64,000 bases of DNA from Chloroflexota bacterium. GTDB lineage: Bacteria > Chloroflexota > UBA6077 > SHYK01. The stretch spans positions 129,956 through 193,955 of the forward strand of contig SHYK01000003.1 of the NCBI GenBank assembly GCA_009692845.1, read 5' to 3'. Shown here piece after piece: positions 18,532-27,217 of this stretch (its first letter is position 1; the number at the start of each line of letters is the position of its first letter). Below the pieces are notes generated by a model, which worked only from the letters and a program-made list of their open reading frames with translations, ran no database searches and was not told the origin of the DNA. A program made the position numbers and the translations under genes.

Positions 18532-19184
18532 CTCCCGCTCTTGGTTAAGAGCGTCGGCGACGAGGAGTGGCCGATCACGGCAAAGAGGGGATCGCTCTCG
18601 TCGGCAGGGCTGCGGTCCAGGGTCTCGATGCTTGCCCAGTTGCCCGCTAGCTCGAAGTAGCGGCGGACCAACTGGACGTGCCCAACATCGCCTAGCCTCT
18701 GCCAGAGATCGATCGCTTTGGTTGGGAAGCAGCGGTTCGAAAAGGTGATGATGAGCGGAGCATCTGGCCGGAGCAATCGGCCCACTTCTCGGAACACGGT
18801 GATGGGTTGGGTCAAGTATTGAACTGACACACAGATGGTCGCCGCGTCGAATTCCTGGTCACCGAAGGGCAGTCGAGGATTCACATTGAGGTCGTGGACG
18901 AGCCAGCGGGTCAGTCGAGGGTTTGCGGCGAGCTCATCAGCGTTCATCCCCAGACCGACGACCTCTCGGTAGACCACCTCGGCGGGGAGGTGGCTTACCC
19001 AGCTGCTCATCAAATCAAGGATGGCTCCGTCACCGGGCAATCGTTCGCGGTAAATCTCGGAGACCGCGGCGATCGCCGGGTCGTCGATGTGGGTGACGAA
19101 ACGGGGTTGGACGTAAAAATGGGCGTCCGGCGACTCGTCGTACCGGCGGAAGCCGTCCGCCGGTAGGAGATCGGTTTCAGACAC
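18528..19184 (-). CDS. Class I SAM-dependent methyltransferase
   Basis: 218 residues. Rossmann-type methyltransferase of the Methyltransf_11-like group. The SAM-binding segment is ILDLMSSWVSHLP (about residues 55-67), where the usual GxGxG is replaced, a known variant in a family often annotated as ubiquinone/menaquinone-type methyltransferases. Later strands show DLNVNPRLPF, FDAATICVSVQYL and PLIITFSNRCFPTKA. The substrate is unknown. Its TGA overlaps the nth start, so the two are translationally coupled. Confidence 0.75.
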   Translation of the reverse strand: MSETDLLPADGFRRYDESPDAHFYVQPRFVTHIDDPAIAAVSEIYRERLPGDGAILDLMSSWVSHLPAEVVYREVVGLGMNADELAANPRLTRWLVHDLNVNPRLPFGDQEFDAATICVSVQYLTQPITVFREVGRLLRPDAPLIITFSNRCFPTKAIDLWQRLGDVGHVQLVRRYFELAGNWASIETLDRSPADESDPLFAVIGHSSSPTLLTKSGR

Positions 19185-19198
19185 GTCCCAAACCAGGC

Positions 19199-19879
19199 TC
19201 AGGAGGTGGAGGGCTCGGGGGACGCATCTCCCGGGCTCGTTGGGGTGGTCGGACCTCCTGAGGAGTTGCCCACCGCCATCGCGCCTTTGCTCTGACCAAT
19301 GACGCCGTCGATGATGCCGTAGTCGACCGCCTGATTCGCGGTCAGGAAGAAGTCGCGGTCGGAGTCCTGAATGATGCGTTCGATCGACTGCCCGGAGTGC
19401 TGGTGGATGATCTCCCGAATCTGGGCTTGCATTCGAAGGATTTCACGGGCTTGAATCTCGATGTCGGCAGCGGTGCCCTCGGTGCCGCCGGCCGCTTGAT
19501 GCAGCATCACGGTGGCGTTGGGCAGGGCGAACCTTTTTCCTTTGGCCCCAGCTACCAGCAAGACTGCTCCCATGCTAGCGGCCTCCCCGATGCAAATCGT
19601 TGAGACATCGGGCTTGACCAGCTGCATCGTGTCGTAGATGGCCAGGCCGGCGGTGATGACGCCGCCGGGGGAGTTGATGTACATCTGAATGTCGCGGTCG
19701 GGGTCCTCTCGTTCCAGGAAGAGCAGTTCCGCGATGATGATGTTGGCGACGTAGTCATCCACCGCAGTGCCCAGGAAGACGATTCGCTCCTTGAGCAATA
19801 GTGAGTAGATGTCGTAGCTGCGCTCGCCCCGGGTCGTGCTCTCCACAACCATCGGAACGTTCATCCTGGCTGGAATCAA
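19199..19879 (-). CDS. clpP: ATP-dependent Clp protease proteolytic subunit
   Basis: 226 residues. Serine peptidase that forms the tetradecameric degradation chamber fed by ClpX/ClpC. The catalytic triad is visible: Ser102 ([11 protein letters not shown]), His127 (MLHQ) and Asp176 (DSDRDFF). A TTG at 19879 with AGGGAGG five bases upstream is the likely start; ATG at codon 6 is an alternative. The C terminus ends in a Gly/Ser/Thr/Pro-rich tail of about 25 residues. No clpX or trigger factor gene is adjacent. Confidence 0.95.
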   Translation of the reverse strand: MIPARMNVPMVVESTTRGERSYDIYSLLLKERIVFLGTAVDDYVANIIIAELLFLEREDPDRDIQMYINSPGGVITAGLAIYDTMQLVKPDVSTICIGEAASMGAVLLVAGAKGKRFALPNATVMLHQAAGGTEGTAADIEIQAREILRMQAQIREIIHQHSGQSIERIIQDSDRDFFLTANQAVDYGIIDGVIGQSKGAMAVGNSSGGPTTPTSPGDASPEPSTS

Positions 19880-19986
19880 ACAGTCCTCCCTGCGAGCGTT
19901 TCATCTGAGTCTAGGTACTGGGAGCATAAAGATAGGATACGTTGCCGTGGCTGCCCCACTGCTTGTTGGACTAGGGATGGGCTTCC

Positions 19987-20853
19987 CTAGCCCACAAGTA
20001 GCGCGTCGCGTCCCCGCAGGTAAGGGCCCTGGGTCTGCCCGGGATCGCGGTTGATGAGAGGGCGGCGGAACATGGGGTGGCGCAGGCTGCGGACTTCATG
20101 TTCGAGGGTGAAGGCCGCTTCACCGGTTTCGGGATCTACCAAATTCTGGAATCGGAACTGGTGGTTGGCCATCTCTTCGGAGACTAGCCCACGCTCGCAC
20201 AAGAGCCCGTAAGCGCGCGAGAAATTCGCTACGTAGATCGCCACATGATGACCATCATAGGCCGATTGAGGTCGCTCGGATTCCCGAAACATCAGGTGTT
20301 GGCGGGGCCCGATCGATACTATGGCGACCGGTCCGTCATCATTTTCCTCGATTCGGGTGGGTGAGCCCAAGACTTCTGCATAGAACCGAGCAATCTTCGC
20401 CGCGGCACCGGGTGGGACCGCGAACTCGACATAGGGAACGCCGAGGGTGATATTGTCGAATTCGGGGCTGGGCGAGTAGCACTGGAAGTGGTTTCCCCAC
20501 GGACAAGTCACGGCGAGGTAGTTGGATTCGTGGGAAAAAGCGAAGAGTGAGTCGGAAAGCCTGGGCGCAACGTTTTGCAGTCGAGCCTCCAGGGCATCCA
20601 GACTGGGCACCACTAGACCAATGTGTCCAGGAATAATTTGAGCCGAGGGACGGGTGGGCAGGTGGAACTGCTGCTCGCCGGCATTCATCCACATGTTTTC
20701 GAGGCCGACGCTCATGTAGGGGTCCCGAGTGAGCCCCAGGCCGACCACGTAAAACAGGGTCCCGGTGGTCTGATCCGGGATCGAGACATTGATGTGCTCG
20801 AGGGCGACGATATTGCCCACGTCCTCGGCCATCGGGTCCGCATGATCATTCAT
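19987..20853 (-). CDS. VOC/glyoxalase-fold protein with two modules
   Basis: 288 residues. Two vicinal-oxygen-chelate modules are visible: the first from LEHINVSIPD (about residue 18) through GHIGLVVPSLDAL and LAVTCPWGNHFQCY, the second from GVPYVEFAVPP (about 140) through GHHVAIYVANF and FTLEHEVRSLRHPMF. The family includes glyoxalases, extradiol dioxygenases and resistance proteins; the metal ligands and substrate cannot be settled by eye. It stands 57 bases downstream of the CoxM-like gene on the same strand and could be part of that operon. Confidence 0.7.
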   Translation of the reverse strand: MNDHADPMAEDVGNIVALEHINVSIPDQTTGTLFYVVGLGLTRDPYMSVGLENMWMNAGEQQFHLPTRPSAQIIPGHIGLVVPSLDALEARLQNVAPRLSDSLFAFSHESNYLAVTCPWGNHFQCYSPSPEFDNITLGVPYVEFAVPPGAAAKIARFYAEVLGSPTRIEENDDGPVAIVSIGPRQHLMFRESERPQSAYDGHHVAIYVANFSRAYGLLCERGLVSEEMANHQFRFQNLVDPETGEAAFTLEHEVRSLRHPMFRRPLINRDPGQTQGPYLRGRDALLVG

Positions 20854-20910
20854 GGCAAGCCTCCAGCCGACCTTTTGGTCATCCAGAGAACTGCTTTTCG
20901 TAAATCGTAT

Positions 20911-21780
20911 TCATGCCCGAGCCGCCCGCTCGAAGGCCTCGGTCAGGGCTCGACGCGCGAAAACGGGCGCCATCGCACGTCGGTAATCGGCCGACGCGAT
21001 CACGTCGGATTCGGGATCGATCCCCACACAGGCAGCCTGGGCAGCTTGCTCGATGATCTGAGCGGTTGGTTTCTGGCCCACTAGCATGCTGGCGGCGGCA
21101 TCGGCATTGAGTGGGGTCGGCATCACCCCAGCCAGGGCCAGGCGGGCAGCGGTGCAGGCTCCATCGGCGCCCAGTTGAACGGCCGCGGCGGCCGCTACAA
21201 TGGCAAAGTCGCCCTGGCGCCGCACCAGCTCCTTGAAGCAGACGCCGGTGTTGGCGGGCAAGATGGGGAAGATCACTTCGGTGAGGAGCTCTTCGGCATC
21301 CAGAGCGGTGGTGAGGTAGGTGACAAAGAATTCGGAGGCGGGGATTTCTCGCTTGCCGTTCGGACCCTGGACAACCATGATGGCGCCCAGACAGCTGGCG
21401 ACGGTCGGAATCTCTCCCACCGGATCGGCGTGGGCCAGACTGCCCCCAATGGTTCCGCGGTTCCGAACCTGCGGATCCCCGATCAACGGGAGCGCTTCGG
21501 CCAGCAAAGGAATGTACTGCCGAACTTCACCAGACCGCTCGACCGTGTGGTGGCGAGTGAGGGCGCCGATGGCCAGGGATCCGTTGCGACGAGTAATGAA
21601 GTCGAGCTCAGCGGCCGAGTTGATGTCGATGAGTAGCGAGGGTTGGGCCAAGCCGAGGTTGATGAGCGGCATCAAGCTTTGCCCACCCGCAATGATCTTG
21701 GCATCCGTCCCATGCTCTCTGAGCAGACTCACTGCCTCCGCCGCGGAATGCGCAGCACGATACTCGAACATCACCGCCAT
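20911..21780 (-). CDS. FAD-binding medium subunit of a xanthine dehydrogenase/CO dehydrogenase-family enzyme (CoxM-like)
   Basis: 289 residues, usual length for the flavoprotein subunit of molybdenum hydroxylases. The FAD motifs AGGQSLMP (31-38) and TIGGSLAHADP (109-119) are intact, followed by the CO_deh_flav_C domain (from about 180). It should pass electrons from [2Fe-2S] clusters to an acceptor. Neither the large molybdopterin subunit (CoxL) nor the iron-sulfur subunit (CoxS) is next to it; only the CoxG-like gene, 19 bases upstream, is. Whether the enzyme oxidises CO or another substrate cannot be told from this subunit. Confidence 0.85.
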   Translation of the reverse strand: MAVMFEYRAAHSAAEAVSLLREHGTDAKIIAGGQSLMPLINLGLAQPSLLIDINSAAELDFITRRNGSLAIGALTRHHTVERSGEVRQYIPLLAEALPLIGDPQVRNRGTIGGSLAHADPVGEIPTVASCLGAIMVVQGPNGKREIPASEFFVTYLTTALDAEELLTEVIFPILPANTGVCFKELVRRQGDFAIVAAAAAVQLGADGACTAARLALAGVMPTPLNADAAASMLVGQKPTAQIIEQAAQAACVGIDPESDVIASADYRRAMAPVFARRALTEAFERAARA

Positions 21781-21799
21781 GCCTACCTCCTCATCGCCG

Positions 21800-22243
21800 C
21801 TATTGGTCCTGGGTCAGGTGCTGGTCCATCTTCTTGAAGAATTCGCCTGCGACTAGCTTCGAGACTCCGCCAAATAGGCGCTGGCCCACTCCTGCGATAG
21901 GGCCGCCGATTTGGACATCGGCATTCCAGTGGACCGAAGTCCCCTCAGTCGTCGCGGAGAGGGTCATGGTGGCGGTTCCTTTCACGGTTCCCGAGGAGCC
22001 GGTTCCTTCTACCGCCATCACGTATTGGTCAGGTTCCCGCTTTTCACTGATCTTGACCTGGCCGGTGTACGTCCCCTTGACCGCGGCAAGGCCGAGGCTC
22101 ACAACCGCGGAATAGGTATCCGGGCCGGTCGTCTCCAGACGCTCACATCCGGGCAGGCACTTGGCGAGCACCTCGGGATCGAGCAGGGCGTCCCAAACCC
22201 GTTGCTGAGGAGCGTGAAGGAGGGAGTCCCCGGCGAAGTTCAA
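21800..22243 (-). CDS. CoxG-like SRPBCC protein
   Basis: 147 residues from TTG at 22243, which has AGGAG six bases upstream. It is a START/SRPBCC-fold protein of the CO dehydrogenase subunit G family, with the conserved phrases VWDALLDPEVLAKCLPGCE and ending at the helix LVAGEFFKKMDQHL. CoxG is required for CO dehydrogenase maturation or membrane recruitment in aerobic CO oxidisers. It precedes the CoxM-like gene in the same operon. The protein lacks the long C-terminal tail of some CoxG proteins. Confidence 0.85.
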   Translation of the reverse strand: MNFAGDSLLHAPQQRVWDALLDPEVLAKCLPGCERLETTGPDTYSAVVSLGLAAVKGTYTGQVKISEKREPDQYVMAVEGTGSSGTVKGTATMTLSATTEGTSVHWNADVQIGGPIAGVGQRLFGGVSKLVAGEFFKKMDQHLTQDQ

Positions 22244-22371
22244 GCATCGCTCCTTGCAGTTCTGTGCCGGTGCAACTGGTTACGGACTGACTACTAGATG
22301 GCTCGACATTCGTGGCGCGGTTCACAGGCACCCGGCCACGGATAGAGCCAGAGATGATACCACGGGGGTGC

Positions 22372-22632
22372 CTAGGCGCCGCCCCCGACCATGTGGACGA
22401 TCTCTAGCTGGTCGCCGGTTTGCAGCGCGATCTCGTCGAAGCGTTCGGGTCGAACGATGTCTCCGTTGTATTCGACCGCGACCAGCAACGGGTTGACGTC
22501 ATGTTGGACGAGGAATGCGTGGAGCGAGCAGGGGGTTTGGACTTCCCGAAGCGTGCCGTTCACCGTAATGGCGATTGCCTGGATCGCGCCTGGCCGGATC
22601 TCCCCTGGGCCGATCTCTTTTGGATCGTTCAC
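22372..22632 (-). CDS. thiS: Sulfur carrier protein ThiS with C-terminal Gly-Gly-Gly-Ala
   Basis: 86 residues if GTG at 22632 is used; that codon overlaps the thiE stop (GTGA). The ubiquitin-like core is ITVNGTLREVQTPCSLHAFL followed by QTGDQLEIVHMV. ThiS carries the thiocarboxylate sulfur for the thiazole ring and normally ends in Gly-Gly; here the end is VGGGA, with one Ala after the glycines. The trailing Ala would have to be removed before adenylation by ThiF. The first 20 or so residues form an unusual extension, so a later non-standard start is possible. Confidence 0.8.
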   Translation of the reverse strand: MNDPKEIGPGEIRPGAIQAIAITVNGTLREVQTPCSLHAFLVQHDVNPLLVAVEYNGDIVRPERFDEIALQTGDQLEIVHMVGGGA

Positions 22633-23288
22633 GCGATCGACGGCAGCTGTTCCCAGGCCTCGGCCGCGTTCGCACAAAGCTGTTCGGCGGCACTCCGGGG
22701 GTCGGGCTCAGCGGTAATGGAGGAGATGACGGCCACGCCCATCGCTCCGTCCGCGATGACGTTGGCCACGTTCCGACTGGTTACTCCGCCCACGGCAAGA
22801 ATCGGAATGCCGTGGAGCGCGGCGGCCCGGATGGCGTAGAGACCAAGCGCGGGACGGCCGGGGTGCGATCCGCTCGGGAAGATCGAACCGAGCTCGACAT
22901 AATCGAGGCCGGCATTGCGGTAATGGAGCGCCTCCTCCGGGCTGTGGATCGACTGGCCGACGATGCAATCCACCCCTAGGACTTTCCGCGCGTCTTGAGG
23001 TAGCAAGCCGTCGGCGGGCAAATGAACTCCGTCGGCCTTGGTGGCGAAGGCAACGTCGGGGCGGCCATTGACCAGTAACGGGGCCCGACCTGCAATGGCG
23101 TCGATCAACCTGGCCGCAAGGTCGATCAACTCGCGGGTCGGCAGATCTTTCTCGCGGAGCTGGACGAGGTTCACGCCGCCATCCACGGCAGCGGAGACGA
23201 TCTCGGCAAGATCACGCGGTTCGGCCAGGAGCCGATCCGTGATCAGGCAGATAACGGGACGCCCGCTGGGCAGGCGTATTCCCGTCAA
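22629..23288 (-). CDS. thiE: Thiamine-phosphate synthase
   Basis: 219 residues. TIM-barrel enzyme joining the pyrimidine (HMP-PP) and thiazole phosphates to make thiamine phosphate. Family motifs are present: LITDRLL, LVQLREKDL, PLLVNGRPDVA with ADGVHL, GQSIHS, DYVELGSIFPSGS and ILAVGGV. The ATG overlaps the end of thiG (ATGA) and the stop overlaps the start of thiS, so thiG-thiE-thiS is a tightly coupled operon. Confidence 0.95.
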   Translation of the reverse strand: MTGIRLPSGRPVICLITDRLLAEPRDLAEIVSAAVDGGVNLVQLREKDLPTRELIDLAARLIDAIAGRAPLLVNGRPDVAFATKADGVHLPADGLLPQDARKVLGVDCIVGQSIHSPEEALHYRNAGLDYVELGSIFPSGSHPGRPALGLYAIRAAALHGIPILAVGGVTSRNVANVIADGAMGVAVISSITAEPDPRSAAEQLCANAAEAWEQLPSIA

Positions 23289-24058
23289 CGCAGCACGCCC
23301 TCCAGGGGGCTGGAGGCGGTTGCGTAGGCCTTTTTTGGAATCCGTCCGGCGAGAAAAGCCTTTCGCCCGGCCCGTACGCCTTCAGCCATCGCTTCGGCCA
23401 TCAGAGGCGGGTTTTCAGCCAGGGCAACCGCGCTGTTGAGGAGGCACATGTCGGCGCCGATCTCCATCGCCAGCGATGCGTCCGAGGGGGCGCCCAAGCC
23501 GGCGTCCACGACTACGGGCACGTGAGCCTGCTCGATGATGATCTTGATCTGCTCGAAGCTGATCAGCCCCTGGCCCGAACCGATCGGCGCGGCCAGCGGC
23601 ATCAGTGTGGCGCAGCCGACTTCTTCCAGCCGCCGGGCAAGCTGGGGGTCATGGTTGATATAGGGGAGGACGGTGAATCCCTCGGCGACCAGCGTTCGCG
23701 CTGCCTCGAGCGTTCCGACCGGGTCCGGGAGCAAGTATTTGAGGTCCGGAATCACTTCGAGCTTGATCCAATCGGAGAGTCCCATGGCCCGAGCCAGGCG
23801 GGCCACCCGCACCGCTTCCTCGGCAGTCTGGCAGCCGCCGGTGTTGGTCAGGATCTGATAGCGGGAGGTATCGATGAAGTCGAGGATGTTTTTCTGGGAC
23901 TTGTCGTCGAGGTCGATCCGGCGCAGGGCGACGGTGACCAGTTCCACGTCCGCGGCGGCCAGGGACGCAACCATGTCGTCCATGGTCCGGTACTTGCCGG
24001 TTCCCAGCATCAAGCGGGACCGGAGCTCCTTGCCCGCGATCACCAATCGATCGTCCAT
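23285..24058 (-). CDS. thiG: Thiazole synthase
   Basis: 257 residues. Forms the thiazole phosphate from 1-deoxyxylulose phosphate, dehydroglycine and the ThiS thiocarboxylate. Lys99 in WIKLEVIPD is the Schiff-base lysine; the phosphate-binding ends PIGSGQG and VVDAGLGAPSDA are intact. It is the first gene of the operon, with GGGGGAG upstream of the ATG. thiF, thiH, thiO and thiC are not in the window. No TPP riboswitch is evident upstream. Confidence 0.95.
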   Translation of the reverse strand: MDDRLVIAGKELRSRLMLGTGKYRTMDDMVASLAAADVELVTVALRRIDLDDKSQKNILDFIDTSRYQILTNTGGCQTAEEAVRVARLARAMGLSDWIKLEVIPDLKYLLPDPVGTLEAARTLVAEGFTVLPYINHDPQLARRLEEVGCATLMPLAAPIGSGQGLISFEQIKIIIEQAHVPVVVDAGLGAPSDASLAMEIGADMCLLNSAVALAENPPLMAEAMAEGVRAGRKAFLAGRIPKKAYATASSPLEGVLR

Positions 24059-24069
24059 CAGCGCTCCCC

Positions 24070-24104
24070 CACCCCTCGATTATCAGTATCGCTCAGATGG
24101 GGTG
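24070..24104 (-). promoter_or_regulatory. Inverted repeat in the thiG leader
   Basis: CACCCC (24104-24099 on the minus strand) can pair with GGGGTG (24075-24070) across a 23-base loop, and the 3' arm abuts the GGGGAG ribosome binding site of thiG. It could modulate initiation, but six pairs with a long loop is weak. The conserved TPP-riboswitch elements (CUGAGA and the ACCUGAUC...GGAUAAUGCC arm) are absent in the 243 bases upstream of thiG, which otherwise hold nothing recognised. Confidence 0.25.
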
Positions 24105-24301
24105 TCAACGACCGTCAGCGGCGTGGCCGTGGGGAGCATTCTTGGCTTCCGGGGTCGATGCTGGAAGCCCAAGGGGGTGGCTGGCCGCGGCTTCTTCGAC
24201 TTGCAGAACGCCAAAATGAATGGTGAACGCGCGTCGGGCGGCCCGCAGTCGCATCACGTCAAGTGGCCTGAACGACTGTGCAGTCCAGCAGCTCGGCCTG
24301 G

Positions 24302-25255
24302 CTAGCGAGTGGGCTGGTTTCCTTCAGGATGGCCATCAATCGAAGTGAAAAGGAGTTGCCCCCTGGCTGCTTTTCGAGCGTTCTTATTCACGTTCTTGGT
24401 CAACGCAGCAGGGTCGGGAACATATGGATCAGGCGGATTCCCGCTGCCAAAACATATGTCCTGTGCCCGGGCGACCGCATAGCTACAGTAGGTCGGTTCA
24501 ATATCGAACCCGATGCCGTATCGCCCCAGTGCACGCGCCTCAGCCGTCGTTGTGCCAGAGCCGTTGAAGGGGTCAAGCACGGTATCGCCGATGAACGAAA
24601 ACAGCCTGATGATCCGTCTCGGCAGCTCGCGTGGGAACGCGGCTGGGTGGCCACCCACCCTGCTCGGAGATTCGCCAGCAAAGTCCCAGGTGCCAAGCGA
24701 CCATTTAAGGAACTCGTCGCGCCAGATTCCGCTTTTCTTGCCCGCTGCGTCCGGTCTCTTTCTCGTCCGCCACGAGTAGACCAAGATTGCTTCCGTTGGA
24801 GTTGTCACCCAGGGATCGCTTGCACTCTTCCACGATCCCCAGGCGGTACGTCGGCTGACGTTTCCTTCGTTCCAGAGGATCGTTGTGTTGTAAATGTATC
24901 CGAGTCGCTCAAAAATTCGATGATAGTCGGCGAGAAGAAAGCGCTTGCTCGAAGTAAGTTTCCGACTCCCGTTCCCACGACCGTTTCTCTCTCCATTGGT
25001 GTCGACAGGAATGTTGATTGCCACTCGGGCCCCAGGGGCAAGGAGCTCTTTCCAGGCAATTCCCCACTCCTCGACGTCACTGAGATAGCGCTCGTAACTG
25101 AGCTGGTCGTTGGCGGTCCCGTAGTCTTTTCCAAGGTTATAAGGTGGACTGGTGACGATGAGGTGAACGGGCTTCTCGACTAAACCCGGAGCGGTGCGAC
25201 AATCCGCCAGAAAAATCTGGGTGTGCTCATCTTCGTAAAACGAGGCGTCGTCCAT
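24302..25255 (-). CDS. Site-specific DNA methyltransferase (beta-class, N4-cytosine/N6-adenine)
   Basis: 317 residues. The catalytic motif TSPPYN (35-40) comes before the SAM-binding motif DPFNGSGTT (228-235), the order of beta-class enzymes such as M.PvuII or CcrM. A variable target-recognition region lies between. SPPY is typical of N4-cytosine enzymes, though adenine methylation cannot be excluded. No restriction enzyme is recognisable next to it, so it may be a solitary regulatory methylase or what is left of a restriction-modification system. Confidence 0.88.
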   Translation of the reverse strand: MDDASFYEDEHTQIFLADCRTAPGLVEKPVHLIVTSPPYNLGKDYGTANDQLSYERYLSDVEEWGIAWKELLAPGARVAINIPVDTNGERNGRGNGSRKLTSSKRFLLADYHRIFERLGYIYNTTILWNEGNVSRRTAWGSWKSASDPWVTTPTEAILVYSWRTRKRPDAAGKKSGIWRDEFLKWSLGTWDFAGESPSRVGGHPAAFPRELPRRIIRLFSFIGDTVLDPFNGSGTTTAEARALGRYGIGFDIEPTYCSYAVARAQDICFGSGNPPDPYVPDPAALTKNVNKNARKAARGQLLFTSIDGHPEGNQPTR

Positions 25256-25479
25256 CGTCCGATTCTAGCGCGTTTGTTCGACCCGGGTTCAGAGACCAGG
25301 GCCGGCCTGTCGCCGGCCAGTCCGAGAGCCTTGGCTCCGAGTATTTCGTACATGTACTCAGCGTCCGCCCAAAAGTCCGCACCAAACAGGGACTGGTTTG
25401 TCCTATAGGTGCTTTCCAATAGGCCCGTTTCAAGGACGGGTTTGCGCCGCGCCAATCTCACGTCCCACGGTCGAACCAA
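25180..25479 (-). CDS. Doubtful open frame overlapping the methylase start
   Basis: 99 codons beginning MVRPWDVRLARRKP. The first 65 residues have plausible protein character (SLFGADFWADAEYMYEIL), but the last part runs 76 bases into the methyltransferase gene in another frame. No family was recognised. A GGCCGGC/GCCGGCC hairpin (25300-25318) lies inside it. It might be a remnant of a cognate restriction gene or non-coding; the 127 bases from here to the murJ stop hold nothing else. Confidence 0.25.
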   Translation of the reverse strand: MVRPWDVRLARRKPVLETGLLESTYRTNQSLFGADFWADAEYMYEILGAKALGLAGDRPALVSEPGSNKRARIGRWTTPRFTKMSTPRFFWRIVAPLRV

Positions 25480-25606
25480 CGGTTCCGCGAAGATAGCCCC
25501 CTACGCTCCACCGCGCAATGCCGGAGGTGGTGCTGGGTGATTCATGGGATATCGTCGAGCGGGGCGAGCTATAGGATCAACTGGGGAAACGACCGAGGAG
25601 GGTTCC

Positions 25607-27217
25607 TCAGGTTAATCGCCAGAAATCTTTGTTGAGGCCGCCTTGGCTCAGGTAGGTGGCGGCGGCAAGTGCTAGGCCCAGCGCTGCACCAGACGTCACG
25701 ATTGCGAGCTGGCCTGGCCAGATGTCAGGGCTGAGATAGTGGGTGACGGCGGCGCGTCCGATCAGGCAACCCAGTCCAAAGGCGAGCCCGACGGGAAGAA
25801 GAGCGCGGGTGAATTGGCTGATGGCGCTGCGGCCCACCCAACCCAGGCGGTGGTGCAGCAAGACCACCAGCAAGCTGGCTTCGCACAAAGCAGCGATTCC
25901 ATTCGCCAGGGCTAGCCCTCCGTAGCTGAGGGGCGTGCGCATGAGGACGAGGCTCAGCCCGATGTTAATCGAGGCACCCATCGCGGCTGCCCGCACTGGC
26001 GTGGCCGTGTCTCGAATCGCATAGAAGCCGCGTGAGACCATTTCGATGGTGCCGTGGCCGGCCAGCCCAAGTGCATACCAGCCCAGCGCGAAGGCGGTCG
26101 CCGCCACCGCTTCCGCGCCAAAGGCGCCGCGACCGAAAAGGATCCCGACCAGGGACGGACCGAGAATCACCAGGCCCAGGGTCGACAGCAGGCTGATCGC
26201 CAAGACCAGTCCCAACCCCAGCCGAAAGGTCCCCCGGGCGTCATCCGCTCGGCCGGCCGCCATGTCTCGGGACAGGGACGGGAAAAGGGCCGTCGCGATA
26301 CCCATGGCCGCCACCCCAAGGGGCACCATCAGAATCAGCCAGGCATAGCTCAGATAAGCGATGCTGCCTTCGCCCAGAAAGGAGGCGAGCGCCACCGTGA
26401 TGACCTGGTTCACCTGGCTGATTCCGAGGCCAGCCATCCTCGGAATCATCAACGCCAGTACCTCCCGGGTTCCGTCCAGCCGAATACCCAGGGTTGGAGC
26501 AAAGCGTAGCCCCACTGCGATGAGGCCCGGGATTTGCACCAGCAGGTGGAGCAGGGCGCCGGCAACCGCGCTGAGGGCGAGGCCTTCAACGCCCCAGGGA
26601 CGCAGGAAAATGGCGCCGGCACAGAGGGACAGGTTGTAGACGAGCGGTGCCGCGGCGGCCAAGGCAAAGCGATTCAGGCCATTCAGTGTGCTCGTGGCGA
26701 GCGTGCTGAGCGCGAAGATGGCCGGCGACGCCAGCATGATGCGAACCAGGTTGGTAGTGCGCTCCTGGTCGGCTGAGTTCCAGCCGGGGACGATCGCCGC
26801 GATGAGGAGGGGCGCGGCGAAACCGAGCAGTACGCCCGCCAGACCGAGGCCGATCACAGCAAGGGTCGCGAGGGAGCTAGTGAGCCGCCAGGCGCTTGCC
26901 CGGTCTCCTCCGGCGAGGTAGCCGGTGAACACTGGAATGAAGGCGCTGCCGACTGCGCCCCCGGCCAGAATCTGAAACAGGGTATCGGGGACGGTGAGCG
27001 CGGCCAGAAACATCTCGTATTCATGCGACGCGCCGTACTGGTTGCCGATGACGACGTTGCGCAGGAGGCCGAGAACCTTGCTGGCGGCGAAACCTGAGCC
27101 GACGATTAGCGCGGCATTGAGCGAAGCCTCGATGGCTGACCCTCGACGCGCGGCGGCAAGCTCCGATGCGGTTTCATCGACGGGTGTGCCCTGGCTAGGG
27201 TCCGGGGATTGGGTCAA
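25607..27217 (-). CDS. murJ: Lipid II flippase MurJ (MviN)
   Basis: 536 residues, fourteen predicted membrane helices of the MOP exporter superfamily. It flips lipid-linked peptidoglycan precursors across the membrane. Family phrases include GSGFAASKVLGLLRNVVIG near the N terminus and GGAVGSAFIPVF. Its ATG overlaps the gatD stop (ATGA), so it is the last gene of murT-gatD-murJ and all three act on lipid II. Confidence 0.93.
   Translation of the reverse strand: MTQSPDPSQGTPVDETASELAAARRGSAIEASLNAALIVGSGFAASKVLGLLRNVVIGNQYGASHEYEMFLAALTVPDTLFQILAGGAVGSAFIPVFTGYLAGGDRASAWRLTSSLATLAVIGLGLAGVLLGFAAPLLIAAIVPGWNSADQERTTNLVRIMLASPAIFALSTLATSTLNGLNRFALAAAAPLVYNLSLCAGAIFLRPWGVEGLALSAVAGALLHLLVQIPGLIAVGLRFAPTLGIRLDGTREVLALMIPRMAGLGISQVNQVITVALASFLGEGSIAYLSYAWLILMVPLGVAAMGIATALFPSLSRDMAAGRADDARGTFRLGLGLVLAISLLSTLGLVILGPSLVGILFGRGAFGAEAVAATAFALGWYALGLAGHGTIEMVSRGFYAIRDTATPVRAAAMGASINIGLSLVLMRTPLSYGGLALANGIAALCEASLLVVLLHHRLGWVGRSAISQFTRALLPVGLAFGLGCLIGRAAVTHYLSPDIWPGQLAIVTSGAALGLALAAATYLSQGGLNKDFWRLT

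Noticed and set aside
24059-24301. TPP riboswitch before thiG
   Set aside because: The conserved CUGAGA and ACCUGAUC...GGAUAAUGCC arms are absent; only a short inverted repeat is present.
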